The notes beneath the pieces are model-generated. The model ran no database searches. It saw only the letters and a program-made list of their open reading frames with translations, and was not told where the DNA came from. Below are positions 53,354 through 61,712 of a stretch of 64,000 nt of DNA, piece by piece. Every line of letters starts with the position of its first letter. The first letter of the stretch is position 1. The translations under genes and the position numbers were made by a program. Location of the stretch: NCBI GenBank assembly GCA_021786575.1, contig JAJYMY010000001.1, positions 62,001 through 126,000 on the forward strand, read 5' to 3'. This stretch comes from an archaeon. Lineage in GTDB: Archaea; Thermoproteota; Nitrososphaeria; Nitrososphaerales; Gagatemarchaeaceae.

Positions 53354-53839
53354 TCACTTCTGCTCCGGCTTGGCCCTGGCCACGAGCTTAGCGTATGCGG
53401 CGTCGATGGTGATGGGCATGGCGAACGCCGTGTCCAGCAGCGAGACTGTGATCTCCTGCTTCTCCTTCTCCACTCGGGAGATTTTCGCCCGCATACCTTT
53501 GAACGGGCCGGCGACTATCTCGATGGTGTCTTCGGCGTTCAGCTCCGCCACCATGGACTTCGTGACCAAGAATTTCTCGATGTCTGAGTACTGCATCATC
53601 CCGGGAATCTTGCTCCTGACGTGCTTGAACCCTTGGATGCTCTCGTCAACCACCTGGCTGTTGGGAGCCTCGAAGAGGACGTATCCCTTCCAGGTATCGA
53701 GGGCCAGGACCGAGTAGATGGGCTTCCCCTTCTGGACCGCCCTGTTGGCCACGAAGGTAGCCACCGTCTTCTCCTGACCTCCGGTGGTCTTGACCGGGAA
53801 TATGGAACTGTTCCTCTCTTGGTCGCTCAGAACCGACAC
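53354..53839 (-). CDS. spt5: Transcription elongation factor Spt5 (NusG)
   Basis: A 161-residue archaeal Spt5 with NGN domain (FPVKTTGGQEKTVATFVANR, GYVLFEAPN) and the C-terminal KOW domain (TIEIVAGPFKGMRAKISRV). It binds the RNA polymerase clamp with Spt4 and increases processivity. GTG start. It follows secE by 37 bases on the same strand. Confidence 0.95.
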   Translation of the reverse strand: MSVLSDQERNSSIFPVKTTGGQEKTVATFVANRAVQKGKPIYSVLALDTWKGYVLFEAPNSQVVDESIQGFKHVRSKIPGMMQYSDIEKFLVTKSMVAELNAEDTIEIVAGPFKGMRAKISRVEKEKQEITVSLLDTAFAMPITIDAAYAKLVARAKPEQK

Positions 53840-53876
53840 GCTGAAAAAAGCCCGAGTTTCGTTGGCCTAATAACCT

Positions 53877-54044
53877 TTAGCCGAAGAAGATGGTCCCCAC
53901 GAGCTTGATGAGGAACCCTATCGTCCCGACCACGGCGATCCCTAGCCCTACCAGTTTCAGATAGAGGGTGAACTCGTCCCTGTCGCTCTTGTGGGCGAGC
54001 CTGAATATGGCCGCGGACGACCTCAGGAAGTCGCGGAACCCCAT
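53877..54044 (-). CDS. secE: Preprotein translocase subunit SecE (Sec61 gamma)
   Basis: A short 55-residue gene upstream of spt5. The N-terminal amphipathic helix MGFRDFLRSSAAIFRLAHKS is followed by one membrane helix (LYLKLVGLGIAVVGTIGFLI), the layout of archaeal SecE/Sec61 gamma. It clamps the SecY channel. ATG start. The secE-spt5-L11-L1-L10 order is the ancient archaeal cluster. Confidence 0.92.
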   Translation of the reverse strand: MGFRDFLRSSAAIFRLAHKSDRDEFTLYLKLVGLGIAVVGTIGFLIKLVGTIFFG

Positions 54045-54163
54045 GGTACAGGGAGTGGCGGTTCAGTTCGTCTTATATGTCTAATGGCCGCCGCTCCCTG
54101 CGCGTCTGCGGAGGTGTGCTCTATCGCCCCAGCGTTAATACCCCGCCACTCGGGTAGGCCGCC

Positions 54164-54991
54164 ATGACCCCGCAGGGAGAGCCCGCCACGGTCATCCTGG
54201 CATCCACCACCGACCTGGCATCGAGGACGCTCGCTGCGGCCTTGGTCGAAGGCGAGGGGTTCGCGTCGACTGGCGTGAACTTCCTCGGAGAGCCGGTCTA
54301 TCAGAAGGAGTCGTTCCTCCTTGCCCGGTTCGAGGGGATGATCGTCACCCCTCCAGACCTGGACGAATATTTCAACCCACAGGCGTACATATTCCTTTCG
54401 AGGCACAGCGCGGAGTCAGGCATCGCGTCCCTCACGGCCCACACGACGGGGAACTTCTCCGAGAAGACAGAGATTGGAGGAGTTGGGAGGGAGCTCGGAA
54501 GGGCGGACGCGTCGCTGCTCAAGAACTACCTGATCGCCCTCTGGGGCCATAGGGGGGAGGTGAGCGGGTACGAGATCACGATGGAAGCAACGCACCATGG
54601 GCCCACTTCTCTCCAGAAGCCGGTCCTCTTCGTCGAGCTCGGCTCGTCAGAGGAGCAGTGGGGGGACTCGAAGGCAGCGGGGGTGGTCGCGAAGTCGCTG
54701 ATGGAGAGTCTCACCCACAAGCGGACATGGGACAGAATCGCGCTCGGCTTCGGCGGGACGCACTACCCCGAGAAGTTCACCAGGTTGCTTCTTGACGAGG
54801 ACCTGGCGATCCCGTATGTCGCGCCTAAGTATGCGCTGGAGCACGTAGACGAGCAGATGGTGGGGCAGATGCTCCAAAGGTCCACCTCTGCCGTCAGGTA
54901 TGCCGTCCTAGATTGGAAGGGGCTGGGACCCCACAAGGAGAAGATTGTGAGGCTCGCGAAGCAGTTCGGTCTGGAAGAGATAAGGGTCTGA
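54164..54991 (+). CDS. dtdA: D-aminoacyl-tRNA deacylase (archaeal type)
   Basis: A 275-residue DtdA, which removes D-amino acids wrongly attached to tRNA. Motifs are FLSRHSAESG, EATHHGPTS and LGFGGTHYPEKF, the conserved His/Ser-rich zinc site of this family. It is unrelated to the bacterial Dtd fold. ATG start. It converges with the lysK operon with three bases between the stops. Confidence 0.92.
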   Translation: MTPQGEPATVILASTTDLASRTLAAALVEGEGFASTGVNFLGEPVYQKESFLLARFEGMIVTPPDLDEYFNPQAYIFLSRHSAESGIASLTAHTTGNFSEKTEIGGVGRELGRADASLLKNYLIALWGHRGEVSGYEITMEATHHGPTSLQKPVLFVELGSSEEQWGDSKAAGVVAKSLMESLTHKRTWDRIALGFGGTHYPEKFTRLLLDEDLAIPYVAPKYALEHVDEQMVGQMLQRSTSAVRYAVLDWKGLGPHKEKIVRLAKQFGLEEIRV

Positions 54992-54994
54992 CAG

Positions 54995-56089
54995 TCAGGC
55001 GCTGCTCATGGAGACGAGCTGCCCTATGGCTTCCTTCGCCACCTCTATGCTGTCCAGATAGTCCTTGACGAGGACGACCTCCCCGTCGGTGTGGCTCGTC
55101 CCTGTAGCCCCCGGGCCGTAGGTCACGCAGGAGACCCCCTTCTTGCGGGCGAAGGTGTTCATGTCCCCGGTCCCGGTCTTCCTGACGAGGACGGGCTTCT
55201 TGCCGAGGCGGAGGATGACCGCCCTCTGGAAGGCCCTGACCAGTCTCGACCCTGGGTCCACTTCGTAGGCTTCCGTGGGGGGGCCAGGGAACACCTCCAC
55301 CTCTACACCGTCCCTGGACCCCCCCACAATGGACCGGACGTCTCCCAGGACCTGAGCCGAAGGGAGCCCCGGGGGGACACGGATGTCGAAGGTCGCGTCG
55401 CAGAAGCGTGGGACCACGTTCTGATAGGAGCCGGCGCTCACAAGCGTTGGGGAAATTGACAGGGACCTGAAGTGGTCCACGTTCTGCTGCGCTGCCTCGT
55501 AGTCCCTGAGCCTCCCGAGTAGGGAGACGAACTCGTCAAAGGCGCTCCTGTGGGCCCAGGGCGACCCCGCGTGCCCCCCGAGGGTCCGGACGACTACCCG
55601 AAGGCTCACCCTGCCCCTGTATCCTATGGTAATCCTCTCTGCCCCGCTGGGCTCGCCGAACACCGCGTAGTCGTAGGTTGAGGCGCCCCTGGCGAGCTCC
55701 TCAACCCCTGCGCCGTCCCCTTCCTCTTCTGTGGCCCCGGCGAAGGTTATCCTTACCCCTGAGTCCGCGGCCCTGGCCCCCGCCAGGAGGAGGGCGCACA
55801 GAGGCGACTTGGCGTCGGCCGCCCCTCTGCCGTAGACGGAGTCCTCGGTCATCCTCACCGGGAGCCTCCCGGGGACGGTGTCCATGTGACCGCAGAGGAG
55901 GAGCCTAGGCTTGCCCCTTCCCAACTCTCCGACCACGTTCCCCGCCGCGTCTCTCCTCACCCTCGAGTATCCCAGACGCCGCATGCTGTCTGCGAGGAAG
56001 GCCGCCAGCTCTCCCTCCTCCTTCGTGGGGGAGTAAATCTTCACGGAGTCGACGAGGAGCTTGACCGCCTCGTCGTCAGGGCCGCTCAT
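54995..56089 (-). CDS. lysK: [LysW]-lysine/ornithine hydrolase
   Basis: About 364 residues from the ATG at 56089; thirteen earlier residues are possible. It is an M20-family amidase. Metal ligands lie in LCGHMDTVPG, GRGAADAKSP and TEEEGDGAG; the late ligand His is in TGTSHTDGE. It releases lysine (or ornithine) from the carrier LysW, the last step of the pathway. It is the last gene of the arg-lys operon. Confidence 0.92.
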   Translation of the reverse strand: MSGPDDEAVKLLVDSVKIYSPTKEEGELAAFLADSMRRLGYSRVRRDAAGNVVGELGRGKPRLLLCGHMDTVPGRLPVRMTEDSVYGRGAADAKSPLCALLLAGARAADSGVRITFAGATEEEGDGAGVEELARGASTYDYAVFGEPSGAERITIGYRGRVSLRVVVRTLGGHAGSPWAHRSAFDEFVSLLGRLRDYEAAQQNVDHFRSLSISPTLVSAGSYQNVVPRFCDATFDIRVPPGLPSAQVLGDVRSIVGGSRDGVEVEVFPGPPTEAYEVDPGSRLVRAFQRAVILRLGKKPVLVRKTGTGDMNTFARKKGVSCVTYGPGATGTSHTDGEVVLVKDYLDSIEVAKEAIGQLVSMSSA

Positions 56090-56144
56090 CTCTCGCTGAC
56101 GGCCCACTGCTGGAAGGGTGGGGCGCACGGCGCGTCTCCCGTGT

Positions 56145-57335
56145 TCAGAACCGCCCCGCCTCCGCTTCGGTTATGACCCCGTCCAATACATCGAGCACCC
56201 TGGCCACCTGCGCATCCTCGACCACGAGAGGGGGGAGGAACCTGAAGGTGTCCCTCCCGGAGTATGCCGTGATGACCCCCCGGGCCTGCGCGGCCAGGAG
56301 CATAGAGTGTATGTCCACCCTAGTCTGCAGGGCTAGCATGAGCCCCAGTCCGCGCACCTCCCTGACGAGCCTATGGGCGGAAGATATCCTGGAGAGCCCC
56401 GACTTCAGCGCCTCCCCCTTCTCCCTCGCCCTGGCGGAGAGGTCGTTCCTGGCGATGAAGTCGAGGGTGGCCGAGCCAGCGGCGCAGGAGAGCGGATTAC
56501 CGGCGAAGGTGCTGGTGTGCTCGCCCCCCTTCAGGCTTTCGGCGACCTCGCCGGTGGAGACGACGGCGCCTATAGGGAGCCCTCCACCGAGCCCCTTCGA
56601 CACGGTCATTATGTCCGGGACGACCCCCCAGTGCTCGGAAGCCCACATCATCCCCGTCCTCCCCAGGCCAGACTGGATTTCGTCGAAGATCAGCAGGGCC
56701 CCGTTCCTGTTGCAGATCTCTCTCACCTCCTTGAAGTAGCCGTCAGGGGGGACGACGACACCGCTCTCCCCCTGGACTGGCTCGGCGATCACCGCCGCGG
56801 TGTCTCCGTCGACCATCGACTCCAGCGACTTCGCATCGCCGTAGTCAGCGAACACGAACCGGTCTAGGAGCGGGCCGAAAGGGTCCCTGTACTTTTTGTT
56901 CCACGTAGCCGAGAGGGAGCCGTAGGTCTTGCCGTGGAAGGCGCCTGTCATCGCCACCATCTTCTTCCTGGATGTGCGCCGCCTTGCTAACTTGATGGCC
57001 GCCTCCACCGACTCGGTCCCGGTGTTAGTGAGCAGCACCTTCTCCAACCCCTTCGGCGCGGCCTTCGCAAGCCGCTCCACGAAGCCGGCCCTGACGTCGT
57101 TGTAGTAAGAGCCGTGGCATGTAATCAGCCTTCCAGCCTGCTCCCGCACTGCGTCGACCACGAAGTCGTTGCAGTGGCCGACCAGGGCCACCCCGATCCC
57201 TGACATGAAGTCGATGTACTCCTTCCCCTCAGAGTCCCAGACGAGGGACCCCTTCCCCCTCGCCAGAGCCAACGGGAATTTGTTGAAGGCGTGGGCCTCA
57301 TAGGAGTCTTCCAGGCCGCGGGTCCGCTCAGTCAT
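56145..57335 (-). CDS. lysJ: [LysW]-aminoadipate semialdehyde/glutamate semialdehyde transaminase
   Basis: About 396 residues from the ATG at 57335, which overlaps the lysZ stop as ATGA. Class III PLP aminotransferase: ILIFDEIQSGLGRTG-type segment and PLP lysine in SKGLGGGLPIGAVV. It converts LysW-bound semialdehyde to the amine using glutamate. Adjacent in order to kinase, reductase and ligase, this fixes the family role. Confidence 0.93.
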   Translation of the reverse strand: MTERTRGLEDSYEAHAFNKFPLALARGKGSLVWDSEGKEYIDFMSGIGVALVGHCNDFVVDAVREQAGRLITCHGSYYNDVRAGFVERLAKAAPKGLEKVLLTNTGTESVEAAIKLARRRTSRKKMVAMTGAFHGKTYGSLSATWNKKYRDPFGPLLDRFVFADYGDAKSLESMVDGDTAAVIAEPVQGESGVVVPPDGYFKEVREICNRNGALLIFDEIQSGLGRTGMMWASEHWGVVPDIMTVSKGLGGGLPIGAVVSTGEVAESLKGGEHTSTFAGNPLSCAAGSATLDFIARNDLSARAREKGEALKSGLSRISSAHRLVREVRGLGLMLALQTRVDIHSMLLAAQARGVITAYSGRDTFRFLPPLVVEDAQVARVLDVLDGVITEAEAGRF

Positions 57336-58141
57336 GGCGCTATCACCGTGCACCCCTCGTGAGAGAGGGCCCTTGACAGGGGGGCGTCCTTGGTGCCAGA
57401 ACAGATCACAGCCTCCTTGACTCCGCCCTTCACCGCCTCCACCGCGGCTATTACCTTCTTCTGCATGCCAAACCCTATCTTCGGGAGGGACGCCGAAGCC
57501 TCCACGGCGGAGAGACGCCTCACCAGCGACCCGTCGAGTCTGAGCCCATCCACGTCTGTCGCGAAGATCACCACGTCGGCCTTTGCCCCTGCTGCTATGG
57601 AACCCGCCGCCTTGTCTCCGTCTATGTTGAGCGGCTCCCCGTCCTCCCCCACAGCCACGGGCGAGACCACTGGGACGTATCCCGTGCCGAGGAGGAGGTC
57701 CAGGAGGGATGAGTTGATCCCCCTGACCCTTCCAGTGTATCCCCCCTCGATGGCCACCCTCCGGCCCCTCTCGTCCACGATCACCAGCTTCGTCTTCCGC
57801 GAGGCGGTGATCAACGCCCCGTCTTCCCCCGCAAGGGAGACGCCCTTCACCCCCGCCCTGAAGAGAGACTGCACCAACCGCTTGGCGAGGAGGCCGCTCA
57901 TGACCATCTGGTAGATCTCAGCCGTCTCCCTGTCCGTGTACCTGCTTCTGATCCCGTCTGGAGAGACTACGAAACGTTGCTCCTTCCCGAGCCTGGTCGC
58001 GTACTCAGTCACCACGTCCCCCCCGCCGTGCACGAGGACGAGCTGGTGGGAGGAAGAGAGCGTCGCCGCGTCCTGGACCAGAGCCTCAGGGACGCCGGCT
58101 TTCATCAGGCTCCCGCCAATCTTCACGACCACCCTCAACAC
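57332..58141 (-). CDS. lysZ: [LysW]-aminoadipate/glutamate kinase
   Basis: A 269-residue amino-acid kinase-family protein (NAGK-like). ATP-binding VKIGGSLMKAG at the N-terminus, LVHGGGDVV, and the C-terminal GFGMQKKVIAAVEAVKGGV loop. It phosphorylates the side-chain carboxylate of aminoadipate (or glutamate) attached to LysW. GTG start; its stop overlaps the lysJ start. Confidence 0.92.
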   Translation of the reverse strand: MLRVVVKIGGSLMKAGVPEALVQDAATLSSSHQLVLVHGGGDVVTEYATRLGKEQRFVVSPDGIRSRYTDRETAEIYQMVMSGLLAKRLVQSLFRAGVKGVSLAGEDGALITASRKTKLVIVDERGRRVAIEGGYTGRVRGINSSLLDLLLGTGYVPVVSPVAVGEDGEPLNIDGDKAAGSIAAGAKADVVIFATDVDGLRLDGSLVRRLSAVEASASLPKIGFGMQKKVIAAVEAVKGGVKEAVICSGTKDAPLSRALSHEGCTVIAP

Positions 58142-58142
58142 G

Positions 58143-59204
58143 CTACACCGGGTGGAGGGACGCCATCGCCAGCCCCGACGCCTCGTCCAATCCTAGCATG
58201 AGGTTCATCGACTGGACAGCGTTCCCCGCTGCCCCCTTGATCAGGTTGTCAGTGGCGCCCAGGGCGACTATCCTCCCTGTCCTCTCCTCCGTCTCGAATC
58301 CGACGTCGCAGAAGTTCGAGCCGATGACGAGTTTCGGGTCTGGGAGCCTGAAAGGACCATGCTTGTCCTTGACTATCCTGACGAAGCGGCACCCTGAGTA
58401 AGCTTCGCGGTACGCCTTCCATATGTCTATGGTATTCACTCTCCCTGACGCGAAGAGATGGGATGTGGTCAGGATACCCCTCACTATGTTCACCCCGTGG
58501 GCCGACATCGAGACCTTGATCCGGACGCCAGCGATAGCCGATAGGACCTGCTCTATCTCAGCGGCGTGCCTGTGCCCAGCCGGCTTGTAGGGCCTGACCA
58601 CGTTGAACCTCTCCGAGAAGTGCGTCGCGAGGGAGGGCTTGCCTCCTGACCCGGACGAGCCGACCTTCGCGTCGACCACGATGTGTTCGGTGTCCACCCC
58701 CAGAGACTTCGTCCTGAGGAGCGGGGCGAGGGCGAGGATGGTGGTGATTGCGGTGCACCCGGGGGAGGCCACGAGCCTAGCACCCTTCACCTCCTCCCGG
58801 TTCAGCTCGGGAATCGATAGGACGAACTTCTCTAGGAGGTCTGGGCGAGGGTGTTCGTAGCCGTACCAGACTGGATATTGGGCGCTGTCCCCGAGCCTGA
58901 AGTCAGCGCTGAGGTCTACTATCCTGAGCCCCGCGTCTGCGAGCTGGGGTATCACCTTCGCCGACTCCCCGTGTGGGAGGGCCGCGAAAACGACGTCGGC
59001 CGAAGCCACGAGTTTGGATGGGTCGAATGAGACGAACTTCAGGTCGGTGACCCCTCTGAGGTTCGGGTGGACCCTGAAGACGTACTCCCCGGCATACCTC
59101 CTCGAAGTGGCGTATGCCACCTCGGCTTCGGGGTGCTGAAGGAGCAGGCGGAGCAGCTCCCCGCCTATGTACCCTGAACCTGCGAGCACGCCCACGCGGA
59201 CCAA
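58143..59204 (-). CDS. lysY: [LysW]-aminoadipate/glutamate semialdehyde reductase
   Basis: A 353-residue NAGSA dehydrogenase-type reductase. NADP loop AGSGYIGGELLRLLL, catalytic Cys in ASPGCTAITTI and the His region GHRHAAEIEQ. It reduces acyl-phosphate to semialdehyde on LysW. TTG start. It follows lysX by two bases and abuts lysZ. Confidence 0.93.
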   Translation of the reverse strand: MVRVGVLAGSGYIGGELLRLLLQHPEAEVAYATSRRYAGEYVFRVHPNLRGVTDLKFVSFDPSKLVASADVVFAALPHGESAKVIPQLADAGLRIVDLSADFRLGDSAQYPVWYGYEHPRPDLLEKFVLSIPELNREEVKGARLVASPGCTAITTILALAPLLRTKSLGVDTEHIVVDAKVGSSGSGGKPSLATHFSERFNVVRPYKPAGHRHAAEIEQVLSAIAGVRIKVSMSAHGVNIVRGILTTSHLFASGRVNTIDIWKAYREAYSGCRFVRIVKDKHGPFRLPDPKLVIGSNFCDVGFETEERTGRIVALGATDNLIKGAAGNAVQSMNLMLGLDEASGLAMASLHPV

Positions 59205-59206
59205 GG

Positions 59207-60058
59207 CTATCTCCTCGCCGATCCTGCAACGTAGCTGATCAGCCTCGAGGGGATGTCGAACCCCACGGCGGACTGGGCCCCCTTGAACTCGACGGTATTG
59301 TTGACTTCGTGAACAGTGTAGCCTGACTCAGGCTCCATGGCGTCGACCCCGAGTATGCCGCCACCCACTGCCTCGGCTGCCTTCAGGATGATCTCTGAGA
59401 GCTCGGCGTCGGGCTTGAACGCCTCTGATGTCGCGCCTCGGGCGACGTTGGTCCTCCACTCCCCTGGGGGGGCGACCCGGTGGACGCACGCGACGATGCT
59501 GTCGCCGGCAACGATCGCCCTGACATCCCTCGGCGGCCTGTTTACGTACTCCTGAAGGTAGTACATGTGCTGCTCCTGCGGGTTCGCGAGCTCCTCCTTG
59601 AACTCGATTAGCGAGTCCAGTGTTGCCCTGTCCCGGACCACGGTCACCATTCGCCCCCAGCTCCCGGTGAACGGCTTCAGCACCAGGGGGTAGCCGATGG
59701 TCTCTGCAGCCTGCTCAGCGGCCTCCGGGGTGAGGGCGAGGAGGGTGCGCGGCGTCGGGACGCCAGCGTTCGAAAGAGCGATGCTGGTGGCGAGCTTGTT
59801 GCTGCAGGTTTCGGCCACCGCATGGCTGTTGACGACTTGCATACCCGCCCCCTCCAAAACTCTGGTGAGAAGCGACGACCTGTAGTGGCTGATGCAGCGC
59901 TGGAGCACCACGTCCCCAAACTCCGGTCGCTTCTTCGGGACCTCGAAGACGAGCCCTTTGACGTCGACGAGCGACCCCCCGATGCCAGCTGCTTCGGCGG
60001 CTTCGCTGAGCGCCTTCTCCTCCCACCTGAGCCTGTCGAAGGTTATGGTGAGCTTCAC
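59207..60058 (-). CDS. lysX: LysW-aminoadipate/glutamate ligase
   Basis: A 283-residue ATP-grasp enzyme that attaches the amino group of 2-aminoadipate (or glutamate) to the C-terminal glutamate of LysW. ATP-grasp segments include YPLVLKPFTGSWGRMVTVV, YYLQEYVNRPPRDVRAIV and the late YTVHEVNNTVEFKG. GTG start that overlaps the last base of lysW. The window has one ligase only, no ArgX paralogue. Confidence 0.93.
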   Translation of the reverse strand: MKLTITFDRLRWEEKALSEAAEAAGIGGSLVDVKGLVFEVPKKRPEFGDVVLQRCISHYRSSLLTRVLEGAGMQVVNSHAVAETCSNKLATSIALSNAGVPTPRTLLALTPEAAEQAAETIGYPLVLKPFTGSWGRMVTVVRDRATLDSLIEFKEELANPQEQHMYYLQEYVNRPPRDVRAIVAGDSIVACVHRVAPPGEWRTNVARGATSEAFKPDAELSEIILKAAEAVGGGILGVDAMEPESGYTVHEVNNTVEFKGAQSAVGFDIPSRLISYVAGSARR

Positions 60059-60231
60059 TATTCTCCCCAGTCCTCTCCGACCTTCTCTGCCGGCTTGAGT
60101 ACGGCACTGCCGTTGGACAGCTCAGCAACCTCGTATTCGGACGAGCAGTCCCTGCAAGAGACGAGCTCCCCGACTATGGCGTCGTCTGGGACGGTCAGCG
60201 CGGCTCCGCACTCGTTGCAACTCGTGTTCAA
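60058..60231 (-). CDS. lysW: Amino-group carrier protein LysW
   Basis: A 57-residue acidic carrier, too small to stand out. It has two CxxC pairs (CNECG and CRDCS), a single zinc ribbon, and ends in the diagnostic EDWGE, whose final Glu side chain is the attachment point. TTG start that overlaps the argH stop (TTGA); its stop overlaps the lysX start. It carries biosynthetic intermediates of lysine (and possibly ornithine), protecting the alpha-amino group. Confidence 0.95.
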   Translation of the reverse strand: MNTSCNECGAALTVPDDAIVGELVSCRDCSSEYEVAELSNGSAVLKPAEKVGEDWGE

Positions 60232-61712
60232 TCTACTGATTTCACCTCCCGGGTCAGTCCATCCGTCGTAGCGCGCAACCTCCGCTCCGACGCCGTCAGC
60301 TCTGCCTTCAGCGTGGAGAGTGATGACCGCGTAGAGGTGATGACTGCTTCGCGCTGCCTGATCTCCCTCAGCATGGACCGGGGGTTGGCCCCGCCCTTGG
60401 TAGCGATCCTCTCGAGGAACCGTTGGGGGTCGAGGAGGCTCTCGATGGTCACCCGGTCCACTGAAACCTTCTTCCCCAAGTCTGCAGAGACGCGTGCGAG
60501 CCTAGACACCGCCACCTCCTGGAGGGGGCTCCCTGACTCCGCCGAGGCTCTCACGAGCTCGCCCACCATTGCGTGGGCCTGGCGGAAGGAAATTCCACGC
60601 TCGCTGACGAGATAGTTGGCGAGCCCCACCGCCGTCGAGCCGTCACCGGAGACCGCCGAGTTCAGGCGCCCCTTCATTAGCGAGGCAGACGCGACCATGC
60701 CTGCGAGGACGCTCAGGGACGCCGTCGCGTCGTCGATTCCACGCCAGAGATGAGGTGTGATCTCTTGGAGGTCGAGGTTGTAGGAATATGGGAGAGCTTT
60801 CAGGATGGCGCAGGCCGCGACCAGCCCCCCTATGACTGACCCTGCCTTGGCCCTGGCCATCTCAGCGGTCACTGCATTCTTCTTCTGGGGCATTATGCTG
60901 CTGGAGGCCGCGTAGGAATCGTCGAGCTCGATGAACCCGAACTCCGCGGAGCTCCAGAGGATCAGCTCTTCGGCAAGCCTGCTGGCGTCCAAGGCGGCGA
61001 TGGCCGCGAAGGAGAGCGCTTCCACGGCGAAGTCCCTCGATGAGACCGCGTCCATGGAGTTTCTGACCAGGCCGGAAAAGCCGAGGAGCCCTGCGACGTA
61101 CCTCCTGTCGAGCTTTACCGACGTCCCGGTCATGGCGGCAGACCCCATGGGGGAGAGGTTGACGCGCGTGTAGAGCTGGAGCGCCCTCTCAGCGTCGCGC
61201 TGGAAGGCGTCGAAGTGGGCGAAGAGGTGGTGCGCGAAGGTCGTCGGCTGGGCTCTCTGCAGATGGGTGTACCCTGGGACTAGGACAGCGCCGTGCTTCC
61301 TCGCCTGGCTCAGCAGGGCCGACTGGAGCCCTGCGACTGAGCTGACAAGGGCGATAATCGAGTCTCTTAGCTCCATCCGTATGGCGGTGGCGACCTGGTC
61401 GTTCCTGCTCTTCCCGTAGTTGATGAACCCTGCCGTTTCCACGCCGAGGGCGTCGACCGCAGCCTGTTCGAGCTGCTGGTGGAAGTCCTCTGCCTTGGCG
61501 CCTGGCAGTATCTCTGCGGAGGCCCCGGCAAGAAACTTCGCGCACCTCGCCCCGACCTTGCGGTCCACCTCCCCTGCCCTGACAAGGGCTACCATGTGGG
61601 CCAAGTTCACCAGGATGACCTTGCGGGCGATGCGCCCGTCGTCGGCCATCGAGGAGGTGAAGGCGAGGGCCTCGTCACTGGGCTTCCTTAGCCTTGGTCC
61701 TCTGATGTCCAT
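60228..61712 (-). CDS. argH: Argininosuccinate lyase
   Basis: A 494-residue fumarase-superfamily lyase cleaving argininosuccinate to arginine and fumarate. Signature segments are SRNDQVATAIRME, GYTHLQRAQPTTFAHHLFAH and the catalytic loop GSSxMPQKKN (as ASSSIMPQKKNAVTAE). ATG start lies within the 3' end of argG (38-base overlap). Operon with lysWXYZJK below. Confidence 0.95.
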   Translation of the reverse strand: MDIRGPRLRKPSDEALAFTSSMADDGRIARKVILVNLAHMVALVRAGEVDRKVGARCAKFLAGASAEILPGAKAEDFHQQLEQAAVDALGVETAGFINYGKSRNDQVATAIRMELRDSIIALVSSVAGLQSALLSQARKHGAVLVPGYTHLQRAQPTTFAHHLFAHFDAFQRDAERALQLYTRVNLSPMGSAAMTGTSVKLDRRYVAGLLGFSGLVRNSMDAVSSRDFAVEALSFAAIAALDASRLAEELILWSSAEFGFIELDDSYAASSSIMPQKKNAVTAEMARAKAGSVIGGLVAACAILKALPYSYNLDLQEITPHLWRGIDDATASLSVLAGMVASASLMKGRLNSAVSGDGSTAVGLANYLVSERGISFRQAHAMVGELVRASAESGSPLQEVAVSRLARVSADLGKKVSVDRVTIESLLDPQRFLERIATKGGANPRSMLREIRQREAVITSTRSSLSTLKAELTASERRLRATTDGLTREVKSVD

